NCBI GenBank assembly: GCA_021399345.1
Contig: JAAFKI010000154.1
Coordinates: 1-64,000, forward strand
Origin: Candidatus Heimdallarchaeota archaeon
GTDB taxonomy: Archaea; Asgardarchaeota; Heimdallarchaeia; Heimdallarchaeales; Heimdallarchaeaceae
Direction of reading: 5' to 3'
Length of the DNA: 64,000 nucleotides
Every line of letters starts with the position of its first letter. Position 1 is the stretch's first letter. Under the pieces are notes generated by a model, which ran no database searches, was not told the origin of the DNA, and saw only the letters and a program-made list of their open reading frames with translations. Both the position numbers and the translations under genes were made by a program. Below, one piece after another: positions 17,367 through 25,153 of the stretch.

Positions 17367-18744
17367 GAAGTATACTCTCCCGTAGTATTTGCTCACCCAA
17401 ATTCTTTATTTGAGCAGGATCTATTAAGATGGGTTTGGTAATCCCTTTGAGCATTCTTTTTGTATGGATAAAAATCTCTTTGTTCCTTAGAGCTTCAGTT
17501 CCCATTAAAAAGTAAGAAATATTCCAATTCCTGGAACGATCAGCCTTTAAAGAGCTGAATATTGCGTTCAATTGTTGCAAACATTCTCTTGTATCTGCAT
17601 TTGTTTTTGTTTCAACTTCATCGAAGTATTTCTTAAGTTCTTTACTCTTTTTGAAACTAAAAGGATAGACAGGAACGTTAGGCATACCATCTGTTACTAT
17701 AGTTAATTGAACATCAATGTCTTTGTCTGTATGCTGTTTCTTTGCATGTTCAATAGCTTTCAGGATGCTCTGAACCATGTGTGTCTTTCCTCGCGCTTCA
17801 GCAGTGAGAAGAAGTTGTTCCATTTTCTTATCATCATCAACCACAAAGGGATTCTTAATTATAGGAACAACTGCTAGCTTAAACATATCAAATCGCTTTC
17901 TTTTTCGTCTATTAATCATTTTGAAATAATAATAGAGACTAAGACTTGTTAAAAGAGCTCCATCCAATCTAGACATTTTTCCTTCAAACACATTTTTTTT
18001 CATGGATTGACTCATATCAACTATCAGATAAACTAAGGAACGACGATCCTTCTTTATCCTCATAATATCTTCTTGTTTGACTTCTGTTGGAGGAATAGTT
18101 TGAGAACTAAGAACAGCACTCTTGTAGGTCTCTTTCAAACGAATTGTACCATGTAATCTTTTTTGAACTTCATCAATAGGTGCTACAGAAATCTGCTTCA
18201 TTAGATATCTACCTAAAATCTTTCCAAGAAGATCCATAACACTTTCCCGAGAAATTCTTTTCTTCCTACCAAATGCGTCAGTTATTTCTATATCCACAAT
18301 TTCTGTTAATTGACTTAATTTCTCTGCTAATTGTTGAAGATCTACAGTTCCTTCTTGTTTAAGTTCTTTTAAAAGATCTTGAATATATTTGAGAATATCC
18401 TCAACAGTCTGTAACTCGTTTCTGTTAACTCTCTCCAGGACATCAGGTAAAATTCGTTCTCCAATGAACCGAAGGAGTTTCATTTCATTAACTAAACGTT
18501 CTTCTTCTTCAGCTATTAGAAAAGTGTTCATGATTTTCTGAACAATATTGTCTACGGCAACAGCATTTTTCGCTGCAATAGATAAGACTGCACCTTCACG
18601 AGAACTTCTTCCAAGATGCGGATTCCTCCATAAGCGTAGCACTTGTGCTGCATCCTCGAATTCTAATACAAATTCTTGATTAGAATAATGCTGCAAGGGA
18701 TCAACAAATTCTGCTTCTGTTACGAAATATATACGATGGGGCAT
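17359..18744 (-). CDS. VWA-domain protein, ViaA/CoxE-like
   Basis: 461 residues. The first 225 residues are mostly helical. The C-terminal half is a von Willebrand A domain with the metal-ion-dependent adhesion site DMSQS (D243, S245, S247), a Thr in GKTHMVQSI, and TDGMP. A long helical N-terminus followed by a C-terminal VWA domain, encoded beside a MoxR-type ATPase, is the layout of ViaA, CoxE, NorD and CbbO. In those pairs the VWA protein couples the AAA+ ring to its client. A basic segment (RRKRKRF) interrupts the VWA domain. It follows the ATPase gene by 37 bases. Confidence 0.8.
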   Translation of the reverse strand: MPHRIYFVTEAEFVDPLQHYSNQEFVLEFEDAAQVLRLWRNPHLGRSSREGAVLSIAAKNAVAVDNIVQKIMNTFLIAEEEERLVNEMKLLRFIGERILPDVLERVNRNELQTVEDILKYIQDLLKELKQEGTVDLQQLAEKLSQLTEIVDIEITDAFGRKKRISRESVMDLLGKILGRYLMKQISVAPIDEVQKRLHGTIRLKETYKSAVLSSQTIPPTEVKQEDIMRIKKDRRSLVYLIVDMSQSMKKNVFEGKMSRLDGALLTSLSLYYYFKMINRRKRKRFDMFKLAVVPIIKNPFVVDDDKKMEQLLLTAEARGKTHMVQSILKAIEHAKKQHTDKDIDVQLTIVTDGMPNVPVYPFSFKKSKELKKYFDEVETKTNADTRECLQQLNAIFSSLKADRSRNWNISYFLMGTEALRNKEIFIHTKRMLKGITKPILIDPAQIKNLGEQILRESILHA

Positions 18745-18781
18745 TTTATCATCTCTAAAAGTTACTAGAAGAGTTTTAGGA

Positions 18782-20332
18782 TTAGATATAATCTACTCTG
18801 AGTAACAGTTCATACGATGGTTTTAGTTTTTCCACAACTTGCTTTCGAATGTTTTCTTTGTATTTGTCTAAACCTTCAAATTTCACAACAAGTTCAGCTA
18901 ATTCGGCATCGCTTAATGCTTTCATTTTAGATATGTCTTCGGATATATCTTGAACACTAATTGATACGTCTGATTCTTTGATAGATGTACGTAAAACAAT
19001 CTTAAGTTGCTGCAGTGCATCGTTAATCATTGAAACTGGAACATCATAAGCATTCATTGTATTTCTTATTCTTTCTAATGTAATGACGTTAATATCGGTT
19101 ATTTCATCTTCTCTTGCTTGAAGTAATACTGTTTCCCCAATGATGTTATTCATTGTACGAAGATCAATATGTGGGTTTCTTTGAGGGTCGTGAATTTCAT
19201 CTAAACCAGTATAGAAATCTGCTCTAGCCATTCTACTCTCAGAACGAACACCTTTTGCTTTGAGATTGCCAGGTAGGGAATTGTCACCTAAGAAAGCTAG
19301 AAAATCAACAGCTAATCGACTTACGAAATCAGTTGTTTCTTTTTCTAATTCATGGAGTTGAATAATGGAGGGGTTAGCAGTAATTTTTCTTCGAGAAAGA
19401 ACAATTTGTTCATCAAACATATCTTTAATGATTTGTTCTCTGCTTTCCACAGAACGAGCGGGCCAGAGAACTTCAGGAATACGATTAATGATTGGTTGAC
19501 TTTCTTCTCCAAATACTGTCAAAGGAGCATTCGATGTGAAAAGAACTGCACCATCAATATAAACTGGCTCTCCTTGAATATTGTATTTGATAACCATTGG
19601 TTCTTCAAGAAAACCCATCAAAGATTCTAGCAGGCTTAATGGAAGTCTTTGTATTTCATTAACTACAATGAAACCATGTGATAATATTCCTACTTTGTGT
19701 GAAGTTGCTGCATATGTAGTTGAAGTTTCTTTTCCAAATAATTCTTCTAAATTCTCAACACCAGCAAGAAGCATGGATAAGCTCTCAGGGTCGGTTCTAG
19801 GATCTAGTTGAGATCTTCTAACTATAGTTTTAGAAGCTTCAAGTTTTCCTAAACGACTAACAACTTCCTTTGGAGGAATGGATAACATACTATTTGTATT
19901 ATCCAAATCGACAGAGTTGTCATCTGTTGAAAGTATGGCTTCAATATTTTTTCTACAATATGGACAGAGAGATTGCATCACACGAATTCCAGCAAAGGGA
20001 TTAGCTGGGAAATTGTTCATTACATCTACTATATATCCAGCATCCTCTAAAAAGGGACATCCTTCAATATGGTATTTGGAATTATTAATTTCTCTAACAA
20101 TATGATCTAGCAAAATTCTAGCAAACAATGATTTAGCTTCTCCTGTTGGACCAGTAAGTAGAACCTTTCCACCTACGGCTAGTTTATCCATTACCAGATT
20201 TTTACCAACATCATTTCCTCTAACGCTGACGTCTTTTGAAACTCTTTCACGGAATTCAGGATTCATAAGGATTGATCTAACAGAAAATCCATCATAACCA
20301 TCCTTCATTAATTTCTGTATTGTGAGTGTCAT
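18782..20332 (-). CDS. MoxR/RavA-like AAA+ ATPase with cysteine insertion
   Basis: 516 residues. Walker A GPTGEAKS at 61-68; Walker B reads FIVVNEIQRLP (N225-E226), with Asn where Asp is usual; sensor 1 FTSNAP around 267. The helix-2 insertion and overall order fit the MoxR/magnesium-chelatase clade. Between Walker A and Walker B lies an unusual segment with HxxxC and CPYC (H88, C92, C123, C126), a likely metal site that recalls the cysteine stretch of PrkA-type AAA proteins. MoxR ATPases act with VWA partners as chaperones for assembly or activation of large complexes. The VWA gene follows at 37 bases; the pseudo-GTPase gene precedes it by 17 bases. Confidence 0.8.
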   Translation of the reverse strand: MTLTIQKLMKDGYDGFSVRSILMNPEFRERVSKDVSVRGNDVGKNLVMDKLAVGGKVLLTGPTGEAKSLFARILLDHIVREINNSKYHIEGCPFLEDAGYIVDVMNNFPANPFAGIRVMQSLCPYCRKNIEAILSTDDNSVDLDNTNSMLSIPPKEVVSRLGKLEASKTIVRRSQLDPRTDPESLSMLLAGVENLEELFGKETSTTYAATSHKVGILSHGFIVVNEIQRLPLSLLESLMGFLEEPMVIKYNIQGEPVYIDGAVLFTSNAPLTVFGEESQPIINRIPEVLWPARSVESREQIIKDMFDEQIVLSRRKITANPSIIQLHELEKETTDFVSRLAVDFLAFLGDNSLPGNLKAKGVRSESRMARADFYTGLDEIHDPQRNPHIDLRTMNNIIGETVLLQAREDEITDINVITLERIRNTMNAYDVPVSMINDALQQLKIVLRTSIKESDVSISVQDISEDISKMKALSDAELAELVVKFEGLDKYKENIRKQVVEKLKPSYELLLRVDYI

Positions 20333-20349
20333 GAGCTTTACCTTTTTTA

Positions 20350-20952
20350 TTATATATTTTGATTATTTTCTTCTTCTGTAGCAAATTGCACTTGCACAGG
20401 TTTGATTTTTTCTAATAGTTTTTCTTTTTCTTCCCAAGACTTAATGTGTCCAATATGGATTACTCTCTTCAACCATTTTAGAGCTTCAAGTTGAGAAGAG
20501 ATATCGGGTATGTCAAAAAGATTCCATAGTCTATCAGTAAGACGAATGAGAGAGAGATTCTCAATTAACTCTCCACGAGACAAAGCACCTTGGAGATTTG
20601 AGTTATATGCACAGATCGCAATTGGAAGATTTTTTGTTTCAGAATCCCAAGCTATCTTTTCCCAGAAATAGTTTCTTTCATGTTTTATCATTTCTTCTTT
20701 GGTTGCATCAATAAGATATAACAACCCTTCAAATGGAACAAATTGTTTATGTTTGAATTTGAACCCTAAAGAATATGGTAATTCAGTTAGAGAACTATCT
20801 ATTATGAATTCTGAGAGAGATGTATTAGACCTCATCAGTAGAGTTCTGTTTCTAGTTGCAGGAGTATTATCTCCCAAAACTAGTATAGATACTTCTGGGG
20901 AACCTAGCTTTCTTCTAAGAGAACTTTTCAGATTCTGAATAAAGTTAGTCAT
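20350..20952 (-). CDS. Arf-like small GTPase homologue, apparently nucleotide-binding-deficient
   Basis: 200 residues. The C-terminal two thirds follow the Arf/Sar fold closely: GLLYLIDATKEE (76-87, the beta-4 region after G3), CAYNSNLQGALS (114-125, at the place of NKxDLPGAL) and LTDRLWNLFDIPD then LEALKWLKR (the G5 area and last helix). But the P-loop position reads GDNTPATR without GKS/T, the G3 DxxGG is missing, and G4 NKxD is YNSN. It is therefore a pseudo-GTPase by sequence. First gene of the operon with the MoxR ATPase. Asgard archaea have many Arf-like proteins, but their linkage to MoxR/VWA is not something I know of. Confidence 0.6.
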   Translation of the reverse strand: MTNFIQNLKSSLRRKLGSPEVSILVLGDNTPATRNRTLLMRSNTSLSEFIIDSSLTELPYSLGFKFKHKQFVPFEGLLYLIDATKEEMIKHERNYFWEKIAWDSETKNLPIAICAYNSNLQGALSRGELIENLSLIRLTDRLWNLFDIPDISSQLEALKWLKRVIHIGHIKSWEEKEKLLEKIKPVQVQFATEEENNQNI

Positions 20953-21058
20953 TGGGTTTCGTTAAAAAGCAACCTATGTGCATCTTTATCAATTTTTTGA
21001 ATAAGAAGTTTTTAGAATAAGAGTAAAAGTTTAGAACTTCAATAAAAATGAAATAGTA

Positions 21059-21553
21059 ATGAGTCAAAAAATTCTAAGCATAGTTGTCGCTGGTATTGAG
21101 TATAATAACAAGTGGTTGTTTATCAAACGTGAAAGAGGAGATTATCAAAAGAAATGGGCTTTAGTTGGGGGGAAAATGCATTTTGATGAAACAATAAAAG
21201 AATCAATTTTAAGAGAAATAAAAGAAGAAACGGGTTTAGAAGTTGAGTGGGTTGGAATCAAATCTATCCTAAATGAAAAACTCAAAGAGAAAAATTCTGG
21301 AGAAACAACACAACATTTCATTATTATTTTATGTTTAACAAAAGCAAATAGTGACGAGGTCAAAGAAACAGAAGAAGGAGAATTATGCTGGTTCACTAAA
21401 CAAAAAATCAGAAATAATGAAAATGAGATCATTCCCTCTGATTATCATATGATGACAAATTTGATTATGAAAGAATCATTAAACCAGATTGTTGAAGTGG
21501 AACTATTAGAAAAAGAAGATGAATTATCTCTTGGTTTATTTGAAGAATATTAA
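21059..21553 (+). CDS. NUDIX hydrolase
   Basis: 164 residues. Complete Nudix box GKMHFDETIKESILREIKEE then TGL (Gx5Ex7REUxEExGU) at about residues 38-60, so it should cleave nucleoside diphosphate derivatives with Mg2+. Beta-strands before and after fit the fold. The substrate, for example oxidised nucleotide, ADP-ribose or NDP-sugar, cannot be read. ATG start. Converges with the dehydratase gene; the two ends overlap by four bases. Confidence 0.9.
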   Translation: MSQKILSIVVAGIEYNNKWLFIKRERGDYQKKWALVGGKMHFDETIKESILREIKEETGLEVEWVGIKSILNEKLKEKNSGETTQHFIIILCLTKANSDEVKETEEGELCWFTKQKIRNNENEIIPSDYHMMTNLIMKESLNQIVEVELLEKEDELSLGLFEEY

Positions 21554-22503
21554 TTAATTATTTTCTCAAATTCTTCTGTATTTATTTTAGAACCACTAAT
21601 AACAAGAACAACTTCACTCCCTTGGAATTTCTTAATCTTTTGAATAAATGATGCAACAGACAATACCGCAGCACCCTCAACTATCAGTTTGTGTTCTTTG
21701 AAAAGCAACCTTAAAGCGTTTTTAATTTCTTCTTCTGAAACCATAATGTATTCATCTACATATTTTTTGCAATAATCGAAAGTAATAGAATCGGGTTCTA
21801 TCCCTCCAGCAGTTCCATCAGATAATGTGGGTTTTGATTCGTAATCTATTATTCTTCCTGCCTTAATTGATTCATACATTACTGGAGAATTAATTGGTTG
21901 GCACCCAATGATTTCAATTTCCCCAAATTTATTCTTCAAATAGCTTGCAACACCTGAAATCAAACCTCCTCCTCCTATGGGAACTAAAACAAAATCGGGT
22001 TTCCTTAATTGTTTCTCTAATTCTATTCCTATAGTTCCTTGTCCCGCTATGATCTTCAAATTGTTATAGGGAGAGATAAAGTCTATCATGTTTTTCTGAG
22101 CATATTCACGTGCAAATGTTTCAGTTTCAACACAATCATTTCCGTAAAATTCTATCTTAACATTCTGCTCTTCTAATGCCTTAATCTTAGTTTGGGATGC
22201 GTTTTTAGGTAGGAATATAGTTCCTTTCAACCCTAAAATATCGGTTCCATGAGCGAAAGCTGCTCCATGGTTTCCAGATGAAGCGGTTATGAATTTATCC
22301 TTGTTTTTTGTAGTACTAAGGAAAATCAGACTATTCATTGCTCCTCTAATCTTAAAAGATCCAGTAACCTGTTGATTCTCTAATTTGAGATATACTTTGC
22401 AATTTCCCATTTTACTTAGAACTGAAGAATACTCTAAGGAAGTCTCTCTAATATATGGTCTAATTCTCTCTTGAGCTTCTTGAATTTCTCTAAGTATATC
22501 CAT
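21550..22503 (-). CDS. Threonine/serine dehydratase-like PLP enzyme (fold type II)
   Basis: 317 residues. Lysine for pyridoxal phosphate in GSFKIRGA (about residue 50), the substrate loop SSGNHGAAFA and the phosphate-binding GGGGLISG are typical of threonine ammonia-lyase and serine racemase. There is no C-terminal ACT domain, so it resembles the short catabolic or eukaryotic serine-racemase-like forms. It converts threonine to 2-oxobutyrate or serine to pyruvate, possibly feeding isoleucine synthesis. Single gene. Specificity between the two activities is open. Confidence 0.82.
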   Translation of the reverse strand: MDILREIQEAQERIRPYIRETSLEYSSVLSKMGNCKVYLKLENQQVTGSFKIRGAMNSLIFLSTTKNKDKFITASSGNHGAAFAHGTDILGLKGTIFLPKNASQTKIKALEEQNVKIEFYGNDCVETETFAREYAQKNMIDFISPYNNLKIIAGQGTIGIELEKQLRKPDFVLVPIGGGGLISGVASYLKNKFGEIEIIGCQPINSPVMYESIKAGRIIDYESKPTLSDGTAGGIEPDSITFDYCKKYVDEYIMVSEEEIKNALRLLFKEHKLIVEGAAVLSVASFIQKIKKFQGSEVVLVISGSKINTEEFEKIIN

Positions 22504-22711
22504 TTGTTTCTAAGGAATATTCTCCAATTTCTATATAAACTTTAAACCCAATCTTCTGATTCTTTATCATCAATTTTTTTGGAAAAAATCTGAAGAAGAA
22601 TTAGTAAGGAAATTAAATCCGAATGTTTTAGAAATATCATTTCAGGAAAGATTTAGACACTTTCTAAACTTTTCGAGAAAAGGTTTTTACTGAAAACAGA
22701 AATGATATACT

Positions 22712-23782
22712 ATGGCAACTAGTTCTTCCAATGTTGTAAATGAAGATATAATATCAACTAGAAAAGAAAAAGAAGTGGTACAAAACAAAGCATCCAGATA
22801 TCTTTCCATTGATGTTTTCAGAGGTCTAGCAATAGTTGCAATGATTTTTGTTAACGTGATAGCTCCTTTCGATAAAGTTCCGGCATGGTCAAAACACGCC
22901 CTTGATTATGGTTTAACCTATGTTGATCTAGTTACACCTTTCTTCATCTTTGCAATCGGCTTAACTTACACAATGTCTTTTAATCGTTATTTCGAAAAAA
23001 ATGGTTGGTTTCAAACATTCCTAAGATTCTTACGAAGGTATGCAGCATTTTATGGCATGGGAATGATAGGAGCTATGTACCTCTTCACAGACAAAGGAAT
23101 AGTTTTTTCTTGGGGAGTCTTACAAGCTATAGGCTTAGCAGGTATTTTCACCTTATTCTTTCTAAAGTTTCCAAGAATTGTGAGATTTGCAGTTGGTATC
23201 GGTTTATTAGTTGCATATCAATATATTCTGACTATACCTGTAGAAGTAGGTATAGATACTATATCCTTAGCAGATCTAAATTTAGATGATGTTCATGGTG
23301 GAATAATTGGAGGTATTGGTTTTTGCATTCTATTGCTTTTGTGTACAGCAATAATTGATGACTTCCGTAAAACAAACAAATGGTGGATTCTGGGCTGTGG
23401 GGGAATTTTTACTATAGCTGGAATTATTTTGCATTTTGTTTGGAAATCAACAGGTTGGCCTTTATACGGGGGAATCTCCAAAGAGAGGGTCACCGCATCA
23501 TATATCCTCCTCACTGTTGGATTAGGTGCAATTCTTTTCTGGTTATTATGGTTCATCTATGATAAAAAACAGATTACGAAAAACAGAAGTATTTTACAAC
23601 CAATTGGGAGAAATTCATTTTTTATCTATATAATTCATCCCATAATGATCCTATTAACACAGTTAATCTTACCAATTGACACCCACTTTGCACTTGTACT
23701 GTTTCTAGGAATAGTTAGTGTAGCTATTTTGTGGTCTGTATCGTTCTTTCTTGATAAGAAGAAGTTCTACATAGTAATATAA
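22712..23782 (+). CDS. HGSNAT-like (DUF1624/DUF5009) membrane acetyltransferase family protein
   Basis: 356 residues with about nine or ten membrane helices. The N-terminal RYLSIDVFRGLAIVAMIFVN and the following DLVTPFFIFAIGLTYTMS are the signature of the heparan-alpha-glucosaminide N-acetyltransferase family, which moves acetyl groups across membranes to sugars. The next large segment lacks an obvious catalytic His of the eukaryotic enzyme, so the donor and acceptor are unknown. About 25 hydrophilic residues precede the first helix. The cysteine-synthase-like gene follows 16 bases later and is likely in the same operon. Confidence 0.78.
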   Translation: MATSSSNVVNEDIISTRKEKEVVQNKASRYLSIDVFRGLAIVAMIFVNVIAPFDKVPAWSKHALDYGLTYVDLVTPFFIFAIGLTYTMSFNRYFEKNGWFQTFLRFLRRYAAFYGMGMIGAMYLFTDKGIVFSWGVLQAIGLAGIFTLFFLKFPRIVRFAVGIGLLVAYQYILTIPVEVGIDTISLADLNLDDVHGGIIGGIGFCILLLLCTAIIDDFRKTNKWWILGCGGIFTIAGIILHFVWKSTGWPLYGGISKERVTASYILLTVGLGAILFWLLWFIYDKKQITKNRSILQPIGRNSFFIYIIHPIMILLTQLILPIDTHFALVLFLGIVSVAILWSVSFFLDKKKFYIVI

Positions 23783-23798
23783 CAAATGAGGTTTAGTG

Positions 23799-24713
23799 AT
23801 GAAAGTAGTAGAAGATATTACACAACTCATTGGAAAAACTCCTTTAGTAAAACTAGGAAGACTCTTTCCAAACTCCGAAATTTATGGCAAATGTGAATTC
23901 ATGAACCCTTTAAGTGTAAAGGATCGTCCAGTTCTGCAAATCTTTAACGATGCTGAAGAACAAGGTTTGATTAAACCAGGAGATACTGTGATTGAATGTA
24001 CAAGTGGGAATACAGGAATGGCAGTTTCTTTAATTGCGGCAATAAAAGAATACAAAGCAATACTAGTCATGTCAGAAATACAAAGTATTGAACGACGCCA
24101 AATTCTCAATGCTTTGGGAGCTGAATTGATTTTGACACCTGCGGAATTAGGAACTGAAGGATCCCGACAGAAATTAAAGGAACTATTAGAAGAGAACCCT
24201 GATTACTTCTATATAGGACAACATGTTAATTCTTCAAACCCCAAAGCGCATTATCTATCAACTGGTCCTGAACTATGGAAACAAACAGAAGGAGAAATAG
24301 ATATTCTAATTGCAGGATTAGGTACAGGAGGAACAATATGTGGCGCAGGTAAATACTTGAAGGAAAAAAATTCAAATGTACAATTGGTCGCGGTTGAGCC
24401 TGTTGAATCACCTTACATCTCCAAAGGAATATTCAAACCTCACAAAATGATGGGGACAGCTCCAGGATTTGTACCTGAAACACTTGACAAGGATATAATT
24501 GATGAGATATTTCTGGTTAAACAAGCTGATGCTTTTGAGATGTGTAGAAAAATGGCATTAATAGAAGGTATTCTAATTGGAATAAGCTCAGGAGCAGTAT
24601 GTGAGGCAGCAAAACAAATTTCGAAAAGAGTAGAGAATAAGAAAAAGAAAATTGTTGTTGTTTTAGCGGATACAGGACAAAGATACTTGAGTGTGGAAGG
24701 ATTATTTGTTTGA
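23799..24713 (+). CDS. Cysteine synthase family PLP enzyme
   Basis: I choose the ATG at 23799, with GAGG about seven bases upstream; the track GTG is one codon earlier. 304 residues. The PLP lysine is in LSVKDRP, followed by TSGNTG and the phosphate loop GTGGTI. These mark the O-acetylserine sulfhydrylase/cystathionine beta-synthase group, which makes cysteine from an activated serine and sulfide. Archaeal relatives also use O-phosphoserine. No regulatory CBS domain. Adjacent to an HGSNAT-like gene, but no serine acetyltransferase is nearby. The exact donor is open. Confidence 0.86.
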   Translation: MKVVEDITQLIGKTPLVKLGRLFPNSEIYGKCEFMNPLSVKDRPVLQIFNDAEEQGLIKPGDTVIECTSGNTGMAVSLIAAIKEYKAILVMSEIQSIERRQILNALGAELILTPAELGTEGSRQKLKELLEENPDYFYIGQHVNSSNPKAHYLSTGPELWKQTEGEIDILIAGLGTGGTICGAGKYLKEKNSNVQLVAVEPVESPYISKGIFKPHKMMGTAPGFVPETLDKDIIDEIFLVKQADAFEMCRKMALIEGILIGISSGAVCEAAKQISKRVENKKKKIVVVLADTGQRYLSVEGLFV

Positions 24714-24726
24714 TTTAAAAGAGGAG

Positions 24727-24804
24727 TGGTGGGGCAGGGCGGATTCGAACCGCCGACTTCCTCCACGTCAAGGAGGTATCATAGCCAGGCTAGATCACTG
24801 CCCC
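24727..24804 (-). tRNA. tRNA-Val (GAC)
   Basis: Folds as a cloverleaf: acceptor GGGGCAG with CUGCCCC, T-arm around GGTTCGAATCC, anticodon stem CCTCC/GGAGG with loop TTGACGT, so anticodon GAC. Discriminator A and CCA are encoded. ORFs in the track over this locus are not genes. Confidence 0.92.
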
Positions 24805-24805
24805 C

Positions 24806-25153
24806 TTTTATTGATAGGTCTTTCTTCGTTCTCTTCTTTCTTGTTTTCTTTAAATATTTTTTGTTACAAATCTTTGTTTCACCAATATTTGATATTTTTT
24901 TCTTTTTGGTTCATTAAAATCTTCTTTTTTTTCATTCTAATTATTAATTTGATTTCTTCAAATTTGCTTGTTTTCTTTAATATTTTCTCCTTAAGATACC
25001 ATTTTGTCAAACTTTCGTTTTTTTCCGACTCAAAATCATATTCCAATCCTTGTTTCTTTTTTAAATATCACTAGGTAACATTTATAAAAACTTCAACAGA
25101 CAATCTATCAAAGGAACAGTGATAAACTATTCTGTTCACTCGAGTGATTTATT
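24806..25153. other. Gene-free T-rich intergenic region before the Opp operon
   Basis: About 350 bases, strongly pyrimidine-rich on the plus strand (many TTTTTCTT runs). No ORF or RNA gene can be supported. It may hold terminator-like tracts and, at its right end, the Opp promoter. Confidence 0.6.
25081..25090 (+). promoter_or_regulatory. TATA-like box of the Opp/Dpp operon
   Basis: TTTATAAAAA about 64-73 bases before the ATG of the propeller-permease gene, allowing a short leader. It is the best match to an archaeal TATA box in this region. Confidence 0.4.

Noticed and set aside
24691-25074. Plus-strand ORFs of 127 and 63 residues over tRNA-Val
   Set aside because: They read through the tRNA and a T-rich gap and give Phe/Leu/Ser-rich products with no sign of a real protein.
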